A stretch of DNA of 64,000 bases from Marinospirillum insulare DSM 21763 (GTDB lineage Bacteria; Pseudomonadota; Gammaproteobacteria; Pseudomonadales; Halomonadaceae), in assembly GCF_000686905.1 (NCBI RefSeq), contig NZ_JMLW01000007.1, positions 1 through 64,000 on the forward strand, given 5' to 3'. The position numbers and the translations under genes were made by a program. Positions 26,416-33,887 of this stretch are shown here, one piece after another. Position 1 is the first letter of the stretch, and every line of letters begins with the position of its first letter. The notes under the pieces were generated by a model that did no database searches, was not told the DNA's origin, and saw nothing but the letters and a program-made list of their open reading frames with translations.

Positions 26416-28617
26416 TTAGTGCACTAGTGCAGCTTGCGGCTGCTTTGGTCGTTTATCTTGCTGAGGTGATTTATTGGCGGCGGCTGAAAACAATACCATG
26501 CGAGCATCCAATACTGCATAGCCATCGCGAAAACAGCGTACAGGATTAAGGTCTAATTCAGCTATTTCTGGGTGAGCCGTTACTAAAGCAGAAATTTTTA
26601 ACAAGAGTTCTACTAAAGCACCTTTATCAACCGGAGGCTGACCACGAACACCTTCGAGTACTTTTACCGCTTGAATACCTGCTAGCATATCCCAAGCATC
26701 AGAACGCGCTAAGGGCAAACTACGGAAAACCACATCTTTTAAGACTTCAACAAAAATACCGCCCAGACCAAACATTAGTAAATGACCGTATTGCTTATCG
26801 TAAGTCACCCCTAGAATAACCTCTGTTCCTTTAGGGTCAGCCATAGGACTCAGCAAGACGCCATCTAAACGTGCTTCTGGTGCAAAGTGCAAAGCGTTAG
26901 CATAAAGCTTTTGCCAGCCAGCTTTTAAGGCGTTTAAGCCTTGCTTGTTGAGCAGCACTCCACCTGCATCTGACTTATGCAGAATGTCTTGTGAGACAAC
27001 TTTCATTGCTAGAGGCTGGGCGAGTAATTCGTCAGGCAAACTATCCAGCTCTTTAGAGTGGGTTAACCAGTGCTGCTCTGGTAGAGCAACCTCGAAAGCA
27101 CTCACCAGCTGTTTTGCTTCTGGCTCCAACAAAGCTGTGCGACCTTCAGCCCTAACTTTTTGCACTAAACGCTCAACCCTCAAGCTAGGTTCACCCCGTC
27201 CGGTTAACCAGTCGTCATCACTGATACGTTTACGGTATTCTGCATAATCAACCAAGGCTTTAAGAGAAGCACAGGCAGTCTCTATGCTGGCATAAACTGG
27301 GGTACCCTCCTCAACCAATTCTTGTAAAGGTGCCGGCTTATTTAAAGCAAATAAGCTATGCACCAATACAGGCTTGCCACTCGCTTTAGCCAGTTTAGCT
27401 ATAGCAGTTGCAGTGTTAACTTCTGCTTCTGCCAAGCTCGCATCAAAGCGCAATGCATAACCACCAAACAAACCGACTAATAGCAGTTGGTCTACACTTG
27501 GGTCTGCTAATAGTAGTTCTATGCAATGCGCAAAATTCATTGGGTTGCTATCCGTGCCGCCAGCCACATCTATTGGGTTACTCACTGCTGCACCCTTAGG
27601 GAGTAGTGCTTTCAAAGCAGCTTGGGTGCTTGCGGATAATTCAGCTAGGGGTAAGCCCAAGGCATCCAACTCATCTGCTGCAATGGTGGCATGACCCCCA
27701 CCATCAGCCAAGACTGCTACTCTTCGCCCAGCAGGTAACGGCTGAGTAGCTAAAGCTTCTGCAACAGGTAAAAGATGGTCTGGTTGATCAACCAGCACCA
27801 CACCCGCTTGGCGCATTACACCCTTAGCTACCTGGTAACTCCCTGCTAAAGCACCCGTATGTGATTTAGCAGACCGCTGCCCAGATTCTGATTTACCCGA
27901 TTTGTACAAAACCAAGGGTTTATTAGCCGTAAAAGACCTAGCTGCCTTTAAAAAAGCCTGCCCATCGGTTAAACCTTCCATATAGGTAATCAGTGCTCCA
28001 GTACCTTTATCTGAGGCAAAGTAATCAAGGTACTCATGAAAATCTAAATCTGCGGCATTACCTATACCAACATAGCTACTAAAACCTGAATGAAGCTGAG
28101 TTGAGCCTTCGGTTACTAAAGATAAAGCCATATTGCCCGACTGAGATAAAATACCTAAAGGCCCAGCAGTTAAATGCGTAAAACCAACCAGGTTCATTTT
28201 TGCATGCGTATTGAATACTCCCGAGGTGTTTGGTCCAACCAAGCGCATATTAAAACGTTTAGCCAAAGCCACTGCTTTGCTTTGCAGGGCTTGACCTTCT
28301 TCACCCGCCTCAGCAAAACCACTGGCAAGCACTATGCTGGTTTTAACACCTTTTAAACCACAGCTTTGAATCACATCTAACAAACTGGCAGCTGGCGTAC
28401 AGACTAATGCCAGTTCAGGATTAGCTGGAACCTCTTCAATTGAGGCATAACAGGTTAAGCCTAAAAGCTCGTTTAAACGCGGATTAACTGGATAAATATC
28501 ACCAGCAAAACCATCACGCAATAAGGAGCGTATAGATTGGAACCCTCGTTTAGTTGGATCAGCTGAGGCACCTACAACCATTAAAGCATTTGGATAAAAA
28601 CTCGATAGCAAGCTCAT
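26416..28617 (-). CDS. ADP-forming acyl-CoA synthetase (acetate-CoA ligase family)
   Basis: A 733-residue fused alpha-beta NDP-forming acyl-CoA synthetase. The CoA-binding domain comes first (VVGASADPTKRGFQSIRSLL). Next is the succinyl-CoA-ligase-like part with the phosphohistidine in AKSHTGALAGSYQVA, and then an ATP-grasp domain (about 490-715; KVVSQDILHKSDAGGV, LFGLGGIFVEV, ELDLNPV). It converts an acid, CoA and ATP to acyl-CoA, ADP and phosphate, reversibly. It lies 8 bp after the enoyl-CoA hydratase gene, behind rpiR, so the three form an operon. The acid substrate is unknown; an unsaturated or aromatic acid would fit with the hydratase. Confidence 0.9.
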   Translation of the reverse strand: MSLLSSFYPNALMVVGASADPTKRGFQSIRSLLRDGFAGDIYPVNPRLNELLGLTCYASIEEVPANPELALVCTPAASLLDVIQSCGLKGVKTSIVLASGFAEAGEEGQALQSKAVALAKRFNMRLVGPNTSGVFNTHAKMNLVGFTHLTAGPLGILSQSGNMALSLVTEGSTQLHSGFSSYVGIGNAADLDFHEYLDYFASDKGTGALITYMEGLTDGQAFLKAARSFTANKPLVLYKSGKSESGQRSAKSHTGALAGSYQVAKGVMRQAGVVLVDQPDHLLPVAEALATQPLPAGRRVAVLADGGGHATIAADELDALGLPLAELSASTQAALKALLPKGAAVSNPIDVAGGTDSNPMNFAHCIELLLADPSVDQLLLVGLFGGYALRFDASLAEAEVNTATAIAKLAKASGKPVLVHSLFALNKPAPLQELVEEGTPVYASIETACASLKALVDYAEYRKRISDDDWLTGRGEPSLRVERLVQKVRAEGRTALLEPEAKQLVSAFEVALPEQHWLTHSKELDSLPDELLAQPLAMKVVSQDILHKSDAGGVLLNKQGLNALKAGWQKLYANALHFAPEARLDGVLLSPMADPKGTEVILGVTYDKQYGHLLMFGLGGIFVEVLKDVVFRSLPLARSDAWDMLAGIQAVKVLEGVRGQPPVDKGALVELLLKISALVTAHPEIAELDLNPVRCFRDGYAVLDARMVLFSAAANKSPQQDKRPKQPQAALVH

Positions 28618-28625
28618 ACCTACCT

Positions 28626-29456
28626 CTACTGGCCAATAAATTTTGGTTTACGCTTTTCGGCAAAGGCATCAACGCCCTCTTGCCAATCTTGCGTTGTTGA
28701 ACAAAACATCATGCCTTCCAATTCTGCAATTAAGGCATCATCAAAGCTTCTTTGTCCGGCTGAATTAAGCTGCTGTATAGCCAAAGCCACAGAAACAGGT
28801 GCTTTAGAAGCTAACTGCAAAGCAAAATCTTGCACCTGCTTCTGAAAATCTTGTTCAGATTCAGCAACAAAACACCGTTGCGCTAAGCCATTAGCCACGG
28901 CTTGCGAGCCATTTAAACGCTCACCCAATAAAACCAATTCTTTAGCTTTAGCTAAACCAAGGCGCGCAGGCAACAACCAAGAGATGCCACCACCAATAAA
29001 GGCGCCTAAACCTGTTTCGGGTAAGCCCCACTGGGCTGTATCACGCATTAGCATAAAATCTGCTGCTAAAGCTAACTCTGCACCTGCACCTAAGGCATAG
29101 CCATTAACTGCTGAAATAACCGGTTTAGTAAGGTTAAATAAACGCCGACACACTTCCTGCTCACCACGCAGGTATTCACGGCGCTCATAAGGGGTGCGGG
29201 TACCTGCACCATGAGCTTTCATATCTGCACCCACACAAAAAGCACGACCAGCACCTGTTAATACAACCACTCTTACTTGAGGATCAGTTTCAGCTTCATC
29301 TAATAAACAACAGAGCTCGTCATACATAGGTTTACTAACCGCATTCAGGCGCTCTGGTCGATTAAGTGTGACCCATAAAACGCCATCTTTTAATTCCTTT
29401 AGCACTGGCTGACTCGCAGCATCTATTGCATCACCAAATTCTGACTTATAACTCAT
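28626..29456 (-). CDS. Enoyl-CoA hydratase/isomerase family protein
   Basis: A 276-residue crotonase-fold protein. VTLNRPERLNAVSKPMYDEL, the oxyanion-hole stretch FCVGADMKAH and ISAVNGYALGAGAELALAAD with GLPETGLGAFIGGG are typical. The first catalytic Glu region of true hydratases (about GGCELA) reads GAGAELA and the second glutamate is present in LPETGLG, so activity is likely but the specificity is open. The start overlaps the end of rpiR by 11 bp and the acyl-CoA synthetase follows, so the acid is probably activated and then hydrated or isomerised. Confidence 0.9.
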   Translation of the reverse strand: MSYKSEFGDAIDAASQPVLKELKDGVLWVTLNRPERLNAVSKPMYDELCCLLDEAETDPQVRVVVLTGAGRAFCVGADMKAHGAGTRTPYERREYLRGEQEVCRRLFNLTKPVISAVNGYALGAGAELALAADFMLMRDTAQWGLPETGLGAFIGGGISWLLPARLGLAKAKELVLLGERLNGSQAVANGLAQRCFVAESEQDFQKQVQDFALQLASKAPVSVALAIQQLNSAGQRSFDDALIAELEGMMFCSTTQDWQEGVDAFAEKRKPKFIGQ

Positions 29457-30366
29457 GACTCACCTCATCAATTAACTGTTCATGCTGCTTTAAGCTAGCC
29501 AAACCCCGACGACCTAAACGGCCTGCCATCATGGCCATTAAGCCTTCAATGAACACTAAAAACGCAGCCATAGAATTGCTGTACCAAGTACTGCTAGTGG
29601 GGGCAATAAAACTTAAGGTTGCTTCAGTTGCGAGTGGGGAGCCGTGAGAATCGGTAATGGCAATCACCTGCATTCCATGGTTAGCTGCAATACGTGCAGC
29701 AGCAATGGTTGCGCGGGTATAAGGTGCAGCACCAATAACAACCACAACATCTTCTTGGGTTAGCTCATTTAGGCCATGCGCAACCCCGTGGTGAGGGTTG
29801 CCTAGTAAGCTGACATCTGGACGAAGCAAACCTAAAGCATAGGTAAAAAAATTAGCTACCGTATTAGCTTGGCGCAGGCCATATACCCTCACCCTAGGAG
29901 CCTTAGCTAATAAGTTAACGGTTTTTTCTAAAGCATCCACATCTAGGCTAGATAACATTTGAGCAATATTATCTGTCTCTTCTTCTGCTACCTGAGTCAT
30001 TAATGCAAGGGAAGCGGGTGCCAAACTGGCTCCACCGTCACTTTCTTCATCTACAAAGCGCCCTGCAAGATCACTGTAGAAACTGGTACGACTAGAGCGG
30101 GCTAGGTGCTTACGAAACACCAGTTGAAACTCAGCAAAACTTGCAAAACCCAACTTGCGCACTAAGCGGCTAAGGGTAGAAGCATTGACCCCTGCCTCCT
30201 CAGCCAACAAGGAAATACTTGTCACTGCTACTTTTTCAGGGTTATCCATCATTTGAGTTAGCGCAGCTAAAGCACGCTTACCCAGCTTCAAGTCACTTGT
30301 AGGGGAATTAAGTTTTTGTAATTTACGCTTTAACTCTTCAAGGGTTCTAGGGGCCACAACAATCAC
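29446..30366 (-). CDS. RpiR/MurR-family transcriptional regulator (HTH + SIS)
   Basis: 306 residues. The N-terminal HTH_6 domain (about 5-85) contains VAVTSISLLAEEAGVNASTLSR. The C-terminal SIS domain (about 130-280) contains VRVYGLRQANTVANFF, VVVIGAAPYTRATI and VIAITDSHGSPLA. SIS domains bind phosphosugars, yet here the regulator heads an acyl-CoA operon. The long palindrome at 30451-30472, about 90 bp upstream of its start, is the likely operator, giving autoregulation and control of the two downstream genes. Confidence 0.92.
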   Translation of the reverse strand: MIVVAPRTLEELKRKLQKLNSPTSDLKLGKRALAALTQMMDNPEKVAVTSISLLAEEAGVNASTLSRLVRKLGFASFAEFQLVFRKHLARSSRTSFYSDLAGRFVDEESDGGASLAPASLALMTQVAEEETDNIAQMLSSLDVDALEKTVNLLAKAPRVRVYGLRQANTVANFFTYALGLLRPDVSLLGNPHHGVAHGLNELTQEDVVVVIGAAPYTRATIAAARIAANHGMQVIAITDSHGSPLATEATLSFIAPTSSTWYSNSMAAFLVFIEGLMAMMAGRLGRRGLASLKQHEQLIDEVSHEL

Positions 30367-30427
30367 TCTTATGAATTTTTTAAGCTGTGACTTAGAGTGT
30401 AAAGCTTAGACAGATAAAAGCAAACAG

Positions 30428-30472
30428 ATTTGCACAAATATAAATCTGTGCAAATATTTGCGCAAATATTTG
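30428..30472. promoter_or_regulatory. Palindromic operator array before rpiR
   Basis: A perfect 22-bp palindrome at 30451-30472 is built from two CAAATATTTG units (each itself a palindrome) joined by CG. Overlapping its left side is a second inverted repeat, ATTTGCACA (30428-30436) with TGTGCAAAT (30447-30455). The array lies in the 213-bp gap between the rpiR operon and the upstream gene pair, where the rpiR promoter must be. Binding of the RpiR protein is inferred. Confidence 0.6.
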
Positions 30473-30579
30473 TTTCCCAAATAAACAACCAGAGATTATT
30501 AAGTCTTAGCAAGACACTAAGATAACGGTATAAATAATGAATAGGATAAGGAGTTATAGCTTAAATAAGCTCTAAACTT

Positions 30580-31509
30580 TTATTGAACAGTTGGAAGTGT
30601 TTCAGGCCGTGCTTCTGCCAAAGACCGAAAAGTAACGGCCACTCTTTCTTCATCGACCCAAGCAGTCACTAAACGTGCGGGAATCAAATCAAAGTAAACA
30701 TTTCGCACTTCCACATGAGGCATAGTCTCTAGCTGAAGTTCTTCTGGATCCACTTCTTCCAGTACTGCATCTTCGGGAAGCACCAAGGCATGTTTAAACC
30801 CTTCTGCTAAAACCCATACGGGAATACCCGAATCTTTTGCTGCTAGTGCTAGCAAGTAGCTACCTGCTTTTGTTATCAGCGAGCCATCACGCAGTACGCT
30901 ATCACTCCCTAACACTACTTTGTCGGCCTGAACGACAAAATGAGCCATTTGTGCTTCTGTTATAAACTGACAAGGTATTTCAAGCTTGTTTAAATAACGG
31001 GCTAATTTGCGCCCCTCCATACCTGGTCGAGACTCAGTAATTATGGCTTGAACATTTAAGTTAGCTAGATGGCAAGCTCTAAATAAGGCCATAACATTAG
31101 AACTACTAGAATGAGTCATAAGCGTCATGCCTGGTTGAATTTCTTCCAAGCACCTAGCAACCACTTCATTTTGCGCTGCTTGAAGTAGGTCAATCACTTC
31201 TTCTGCATGCGCACCTGCCCTACCTCTTGCACGGTCTAAATCATCGGGCAGATCAGGTAAGCTATTTAACCAATAACGCAATAAGTTGCCCACCACTAGA
31301 CGACTAGGTCGCGCTGCAATTAGTTGTTCAGCTAAGTCCTTTAATTCGATTAAGAGCTCAGCAGTTGTCTCAACCTGACAGCTATCAGCATAGTCAATCA
31401 TATCTTCTAAAGCTTTACGGGCTAATACTGCAGCACCTGAATTTAAATCATAGGTTACTGCTTTTAAGCGTCTAGCTTTAAAGTCATCATTGTCCTTAGC
31501 GTAAATCAA
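30580..31509 (-). CDS. IF-2B-like sugar isomerase family protein
   Basis: 309 residues of the eIF-2B alpha / methylthioribose-1-phosphate / ribose-1,5-bisphosphate isomerase superfamily. The signatures are ESRPGMEGRKLARYL, VLGSDSVLRDGSLITKAGSY, LLALAAKDSGIPVWVLAEGFK and LEEVDPEEL. The start is TTG, overlapping the previous gene by four bases (TTGA), with a strong AAGGAGAGGAG box before it. The pair with a KDPG-type aldolase suggests sugar-phosphate catabolism, but I know no pathway for this pair and the substrate is open. A role in translation initiation is unlikely in bacteria. Confidence 0.85.
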   Translation of the reverse strand: MIYAKDNDDFKARRLKAVTYDLNSGAAVLARKALEDMIDYADSCQVETTAELLIELKDLAEQLIAARPSRLVVGNLLRYWLNSLPDLPDDLDRARGRAGAHAEEVIDLLQAAQNEVVARCLEEIQPGMTLMTHSSSSNVMALFRACHLANLNVQAIITESRPGMEGRKLARYLNKLEIPCQFITEAQMAHFVVQADKVVLGSDSVLRDGSLITKAGSYLLALAAKDSGIPVWVLAEGFKHALVLPEDAVLEEVDPEELQLETMPHVEVRNVYFDLIPARLVTAWVDEERVAVTFRSLAEARPETLPTVQ

Positions 31510-32192
31510 CGCTCCTCTCCTTGTTCTAGTCCTTGTTGTAAGCTTTGCCTCCCTAGTGCTTTAGCAGCCTCAAGTGAAGCTTGTGCTAAGCTAGCTAGCG
31601 TTTCCCAAGCCTGCTGCTGAATTAAAGCTTCAGGTAACATCCAACTACCACCCACTGCTGCAATTTGGGGCAAAGCAAACCATTCAGCCATGTTTTGTTC
31701 GCTTACCCCACCTGTGGCTACAAAGGTCATCTCAGGTAAAGGGGCTGCAATAGCCTGCAAATAAGCAGGGCCACCTAATGCTTTTGCAGGAAATAGCTTA
31801 ACCTGCTGATAGCCCATTCTGCTGGCTTGCATCGCTTCGCCAGGCGTACTGATGCCTGGCAATAAAGCTATACCCGACTGCTGAGCTGCTTCAGCTAAAA
31901 CAGGACACCAGCCAGGGGAAACAGCCCAGCGAATGCCTAGGGTTTGTAAACGCGCCAATTGGTCAGGGTGACGCAAACTTCCAGCTACCAAAATAAGCCC
32001 AGATGCTTGCAAGGCTTCTAAAGCAGCACAGCTTTGTTCTTGCCTAAGGGTTACTTCTAGCACCTTGTAGCCAGCACCCAGTAAGCTTTCGGCTAACTTA
32101 GGTGCAGCCAGTGGGTCAACTTTTGCCCAAACAGGCAGTAAAGGCTGCTCAGCCAAAAGTGAAGACCAATCAAAAGGCAAAATTCGTGACAA
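31506..32192 (-). CDS. eda: KDPG/KHG-type aldolase
   Basis: A 228-residue TIM-barrel class I aldolase like Eda. It has the conserved Glu-Arg in KVLEVTLRQ, the substrate loop SPGWCPVL, LLPGISTPGEAM and the Schiff-base lysine in QVKLFPAK, followed by FVATGGVSEQN and GGSWMLP. The GAGTV motif of E. coli Eda reads VAGSL. It cleaves 2-keto-3-deoxy-6-phosphogluconate or a relative to pyruvate and an aldehyde. I placed the start at TTG 32192 because AAGGAG (32204-32199) lies six bases before it; a TTG five codons upstream would overlap that box. No edd, zwf or pgl is nearby, so its substrate may differ from KDPG. Confidence 0.87.
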   Translation of the reverse strand: MSRILPFDWSSLLAEQPLLPVWAKVDPLAAPKLAESLLGAGYKVLEVTLRQEQSCAALEALQASGLILVAGSLRHPDQLARLQTLGIRWAVSPGWCPVLAEAAQQSGIALLPGISTPGEAMQASRMGYQQVKLFPAKALGGPAYLQAIAAPLPEMTFVATGGVSEQNMAEWFALPQIAAVGGSWMLPEALIQQQAWETLASLAQASLEAAKALGRQSLQQGLEQGEER

Positions 32193-32238
32193 AGCCTGCT
32201 CCTTCAATACTGTATCTTGTGCATCTAAACCTAGCTAA

Positions 32239-33015
32239 TTAACCAATAAAATCTTTTACCGCTGCGGCAAAAGCATCGGTTTGTTCAGCATGTAGCCAAT
32301 GGCCACCATCAAGATCGACTAGCTGATACTCAGGAAAAGTCTGCTTAAATATGGGTAAAGAACTATCCGGCACATAATCAGAACGAGTTCCGCGAATAAC
32401 TAACGTAGGCCCAGCAAAAGTCTTGCCTTCAGCAATCGACTCAGGTGCATCTAAAATAGAAGCATAGCCCTCTTTTATTTCTTCTATGCCCACCCGCAAG
32501 CGTAAACCATCAGATGTACGACGCAGGTTGGTGAGTAAGAATAAGCGAGTTTGAATAGCTTCTTCACCTAAATACTCATTGAGTAAGCGGTCTGCCTGAC
32601 GTCTTTCATGCCAGGGTTCCTGTGCTTTTAATGCTATCAAGCTAGCAATAATTTCATTATGGCTAGCCTCATATTTAATAGGTGCTATGTCGACAATAAT
32701 CAGTTTTTCTACACGGCTAGGGTAACGTAAAGCAAATTCCATCACTACCTTGCCGCCCATAGAATGCCCCAACAAGGAAACCTTATCTAACCCAGCGTTA
32801 TCTAACCAGTTAAGCAAATCTTTAGCCTGTTGGGCGTAATCCATACCTGAGCGATGAAAGCTATTACCATGGTTGCGTAAATCCACACCCCAAACAGCCA
32901 AATCATCTTCCAGTTTTAATGCAACATTACGCCAATTACTGGCACTACCAAATAAACCATGCACTACAACCAGCGGCTGGCCTTGGCCATTACGCTGATG
33001 CGCCAAAATACTCAT
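32239..33015 (-). CDS. ybfF: Alpha/beta-hydrolase, YbfF-like esterase
   Basis: 258 residues. HGLFGSASNWR is the oxyanion loop, GHSMGGKV holds the nucleophile serine, and the catalytic histidine is in DGGHWLHAEQ. GVDLRNHGNS and the overall length fit the YbfF branch of short-chain esterases. The natural substrate is unclear. An AGGAG box six bases before ATG supports the start. It is transcribed between yhhQ and the aldolase gene and may share the yhhQ transcript. Confidence 0.88.
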   Translation of the reverse strand: MSILAHQRNGQGQPLVVVHGLFGSASNWRNVALKLEDDLAVWGVDLRNHGNSFHRSGMDYAQQAKDLLNWLDNAGLDKVSLLGHSMGGKVVMEFALRYPSRVEKLIIVDIAPIKYEASHNEIIASLIALKAQEPWHERRQADRLLNEYLGEEAIQTRLFLLTNLRRTSDGLRLRVGIEEIKEGYASILDAPESIAEGKTFAGPTLVIRGTRSDYVPDSSLPIFKQTFPEYQLVDLDGGHWLHAEQTDAFAAAVKDFIG

Positions 33016-33081
33016 ACTAGGCTCCTTGCTTACAAAAATTTCTTCTGATGATTATGCCAACATCTACTACCTAATGGCTAA

Positions 33082-33741
33082 TTAAACTTCAGCTAGCTTT
33101 GCTTTAACACTCAGCAAGCGCTTTTGTAGCCAAGCCAACACCAACCCATAAGCAGGCAAGAAGAAAAGCAAACTCACTAAGAGTTTAAAACTATAGTCCA
33201 TGAAAGCTATTTCAGGCCAATGCAAAGCCATATAAGTATCGCTACTGGCATAAAAAGCTATGGTAAAAAATACTAGGGTATCTAAAGCATTACCTAAAAA
33301 GGTTGAAGCTGCGGGTGCTACCCACCAGTGTTTAATTTCTCGCAAACGATCAAAAATTTTAATATCTAAAAACTGACCTAATGCATAGGCCATAAAACTA
33401 GCCAAAGCAATACGAGCTACAAAAGGGTTGAGTTCATACAAGCCTGCTAAACCTGCAAACTGTCCTTCGGCAAAAACCACAGACACTAGGTAAGAAACCA
33501 GCAAAGCTGGGAACATCACCATAAAAATAACGCGTCTGGCTAAGTGCTTACCTAGCACCCTAACAGTTAAGTCAGTTGCTAAAAAAATAAATGGGAAGGT
33601 AAACGCCCCCCAAGTGTTATGGAAGCCTAAAGCTTCAAAAGGAAACTGCACTAGATAATTACTAGCAGCGATAATAATAATATGCGCTAAAGCCAGCCAG
33701 AATAAAGCACGACGGAATTGAACAGCAGAAAGAGACAACAT
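33082..33741 (-). CDS. yhhQ: Queuosine precursor transporter YhhQ (QPTR/VUT family)
   Basis: A 219-residue inner-membrane protein with about six hydrophobic helices. NYLVQFPFEALGFHNTWGAF, TFPFIFLATDLTVRVLGK and FLGNALDTLVFFTIAFY are typical of COG1738/YhhQ. The family imports queuosine precursors (preQ0, preQ1) for tRNA modification. A preQ1-I riboswitch whose 3' end covers the Shine-Dalgarno sequence of this gene (33750-33781) directly supports the assignment. Confidence 0.95.
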   Translation of the reverse strand: MLSLSAVQFRRALFWLALAHIIIIAASNYLVQFPFEALGFHNTWGAFTFPFIFLATDLTVRVLGKHLARRVIFMVMFPALLVSYLVSVVFAEGQFAGLAGLYELNPFVARIALASFMAYALGQFLDIKIFDRLREIKHWWVAPAASTFLGNALDTLVFFTIAFYASSDTYMALHWPEIAFMDYSFKLLVSLLFFLPAYGLVLAWLQKRLLSVKAKLAEV

Positions 33742-33749
33742 ACTAGCTA

Positions 33750-33781
33750 CCTTTTTTTTAGCAGGGGGCGAGGGAACCCTG
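33750..33781 (-). ncRNA. preQ1-I riboswitch controlling yhhQ translation
   Basis: On the minus strand the 32-nt element is CAGGG, then TTCCCTCGCC, then CCCTG, then CTAAAAAAAAGG. The five-base arms form P1, GGGTTC matches the conserved GGUUC at the start of loop 1, and the A-rich tail ends in AAGG, which is the yhhQ ribosome binding site eight bases before its ATG. The CC just before the 3' P1 arm can pair with the final GG to form P2, as in the Thermoanaerobacter preQ1 switch. Binding of preQ1 would hide the site and reduce import. The size and layout match class preQ1-I, and the downstream gene is its known target type. Confidence 0.85.
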
Positions 33782-33801
33782 AATGAATAAAAAACCAGCT
33801 C

Positions 33802-33862
33802 AAAAACAAAAGCAAGTCGTTTGCCAACTAGTATAACCCCTAGCTAAACAAACGCCTTGCTT
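33802..33862 (-). terminator. Terminator after the prpE-like gene
   Basis: On the minus strand AAGCAAGGCGTTTG and CAAACGACTTGCTT pair over 14 positions with one mismatch across a 25-base loop, followed by TTTGTTTTTG. It separates the acyl-CoA synthetase transcript from yhhQ, whose own promoter probably lies in or just after this region. Confidence 0.75.
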
Positions 33863-33887
33863 ATTTTATTACCACTAACCCCAGCGA

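Noticed and set aside
30428-30472. Short repeats as a CRISPR array
   Set aside because: Only two 10-bp palindromic units with no spacers; this is an operator-like structure.
30580-31509. Translation initiation factor subunit
   Set aside because: Bacteria lack eIF2B function; the motif set fits the sugar-phosphate isomerase branch of the fold.
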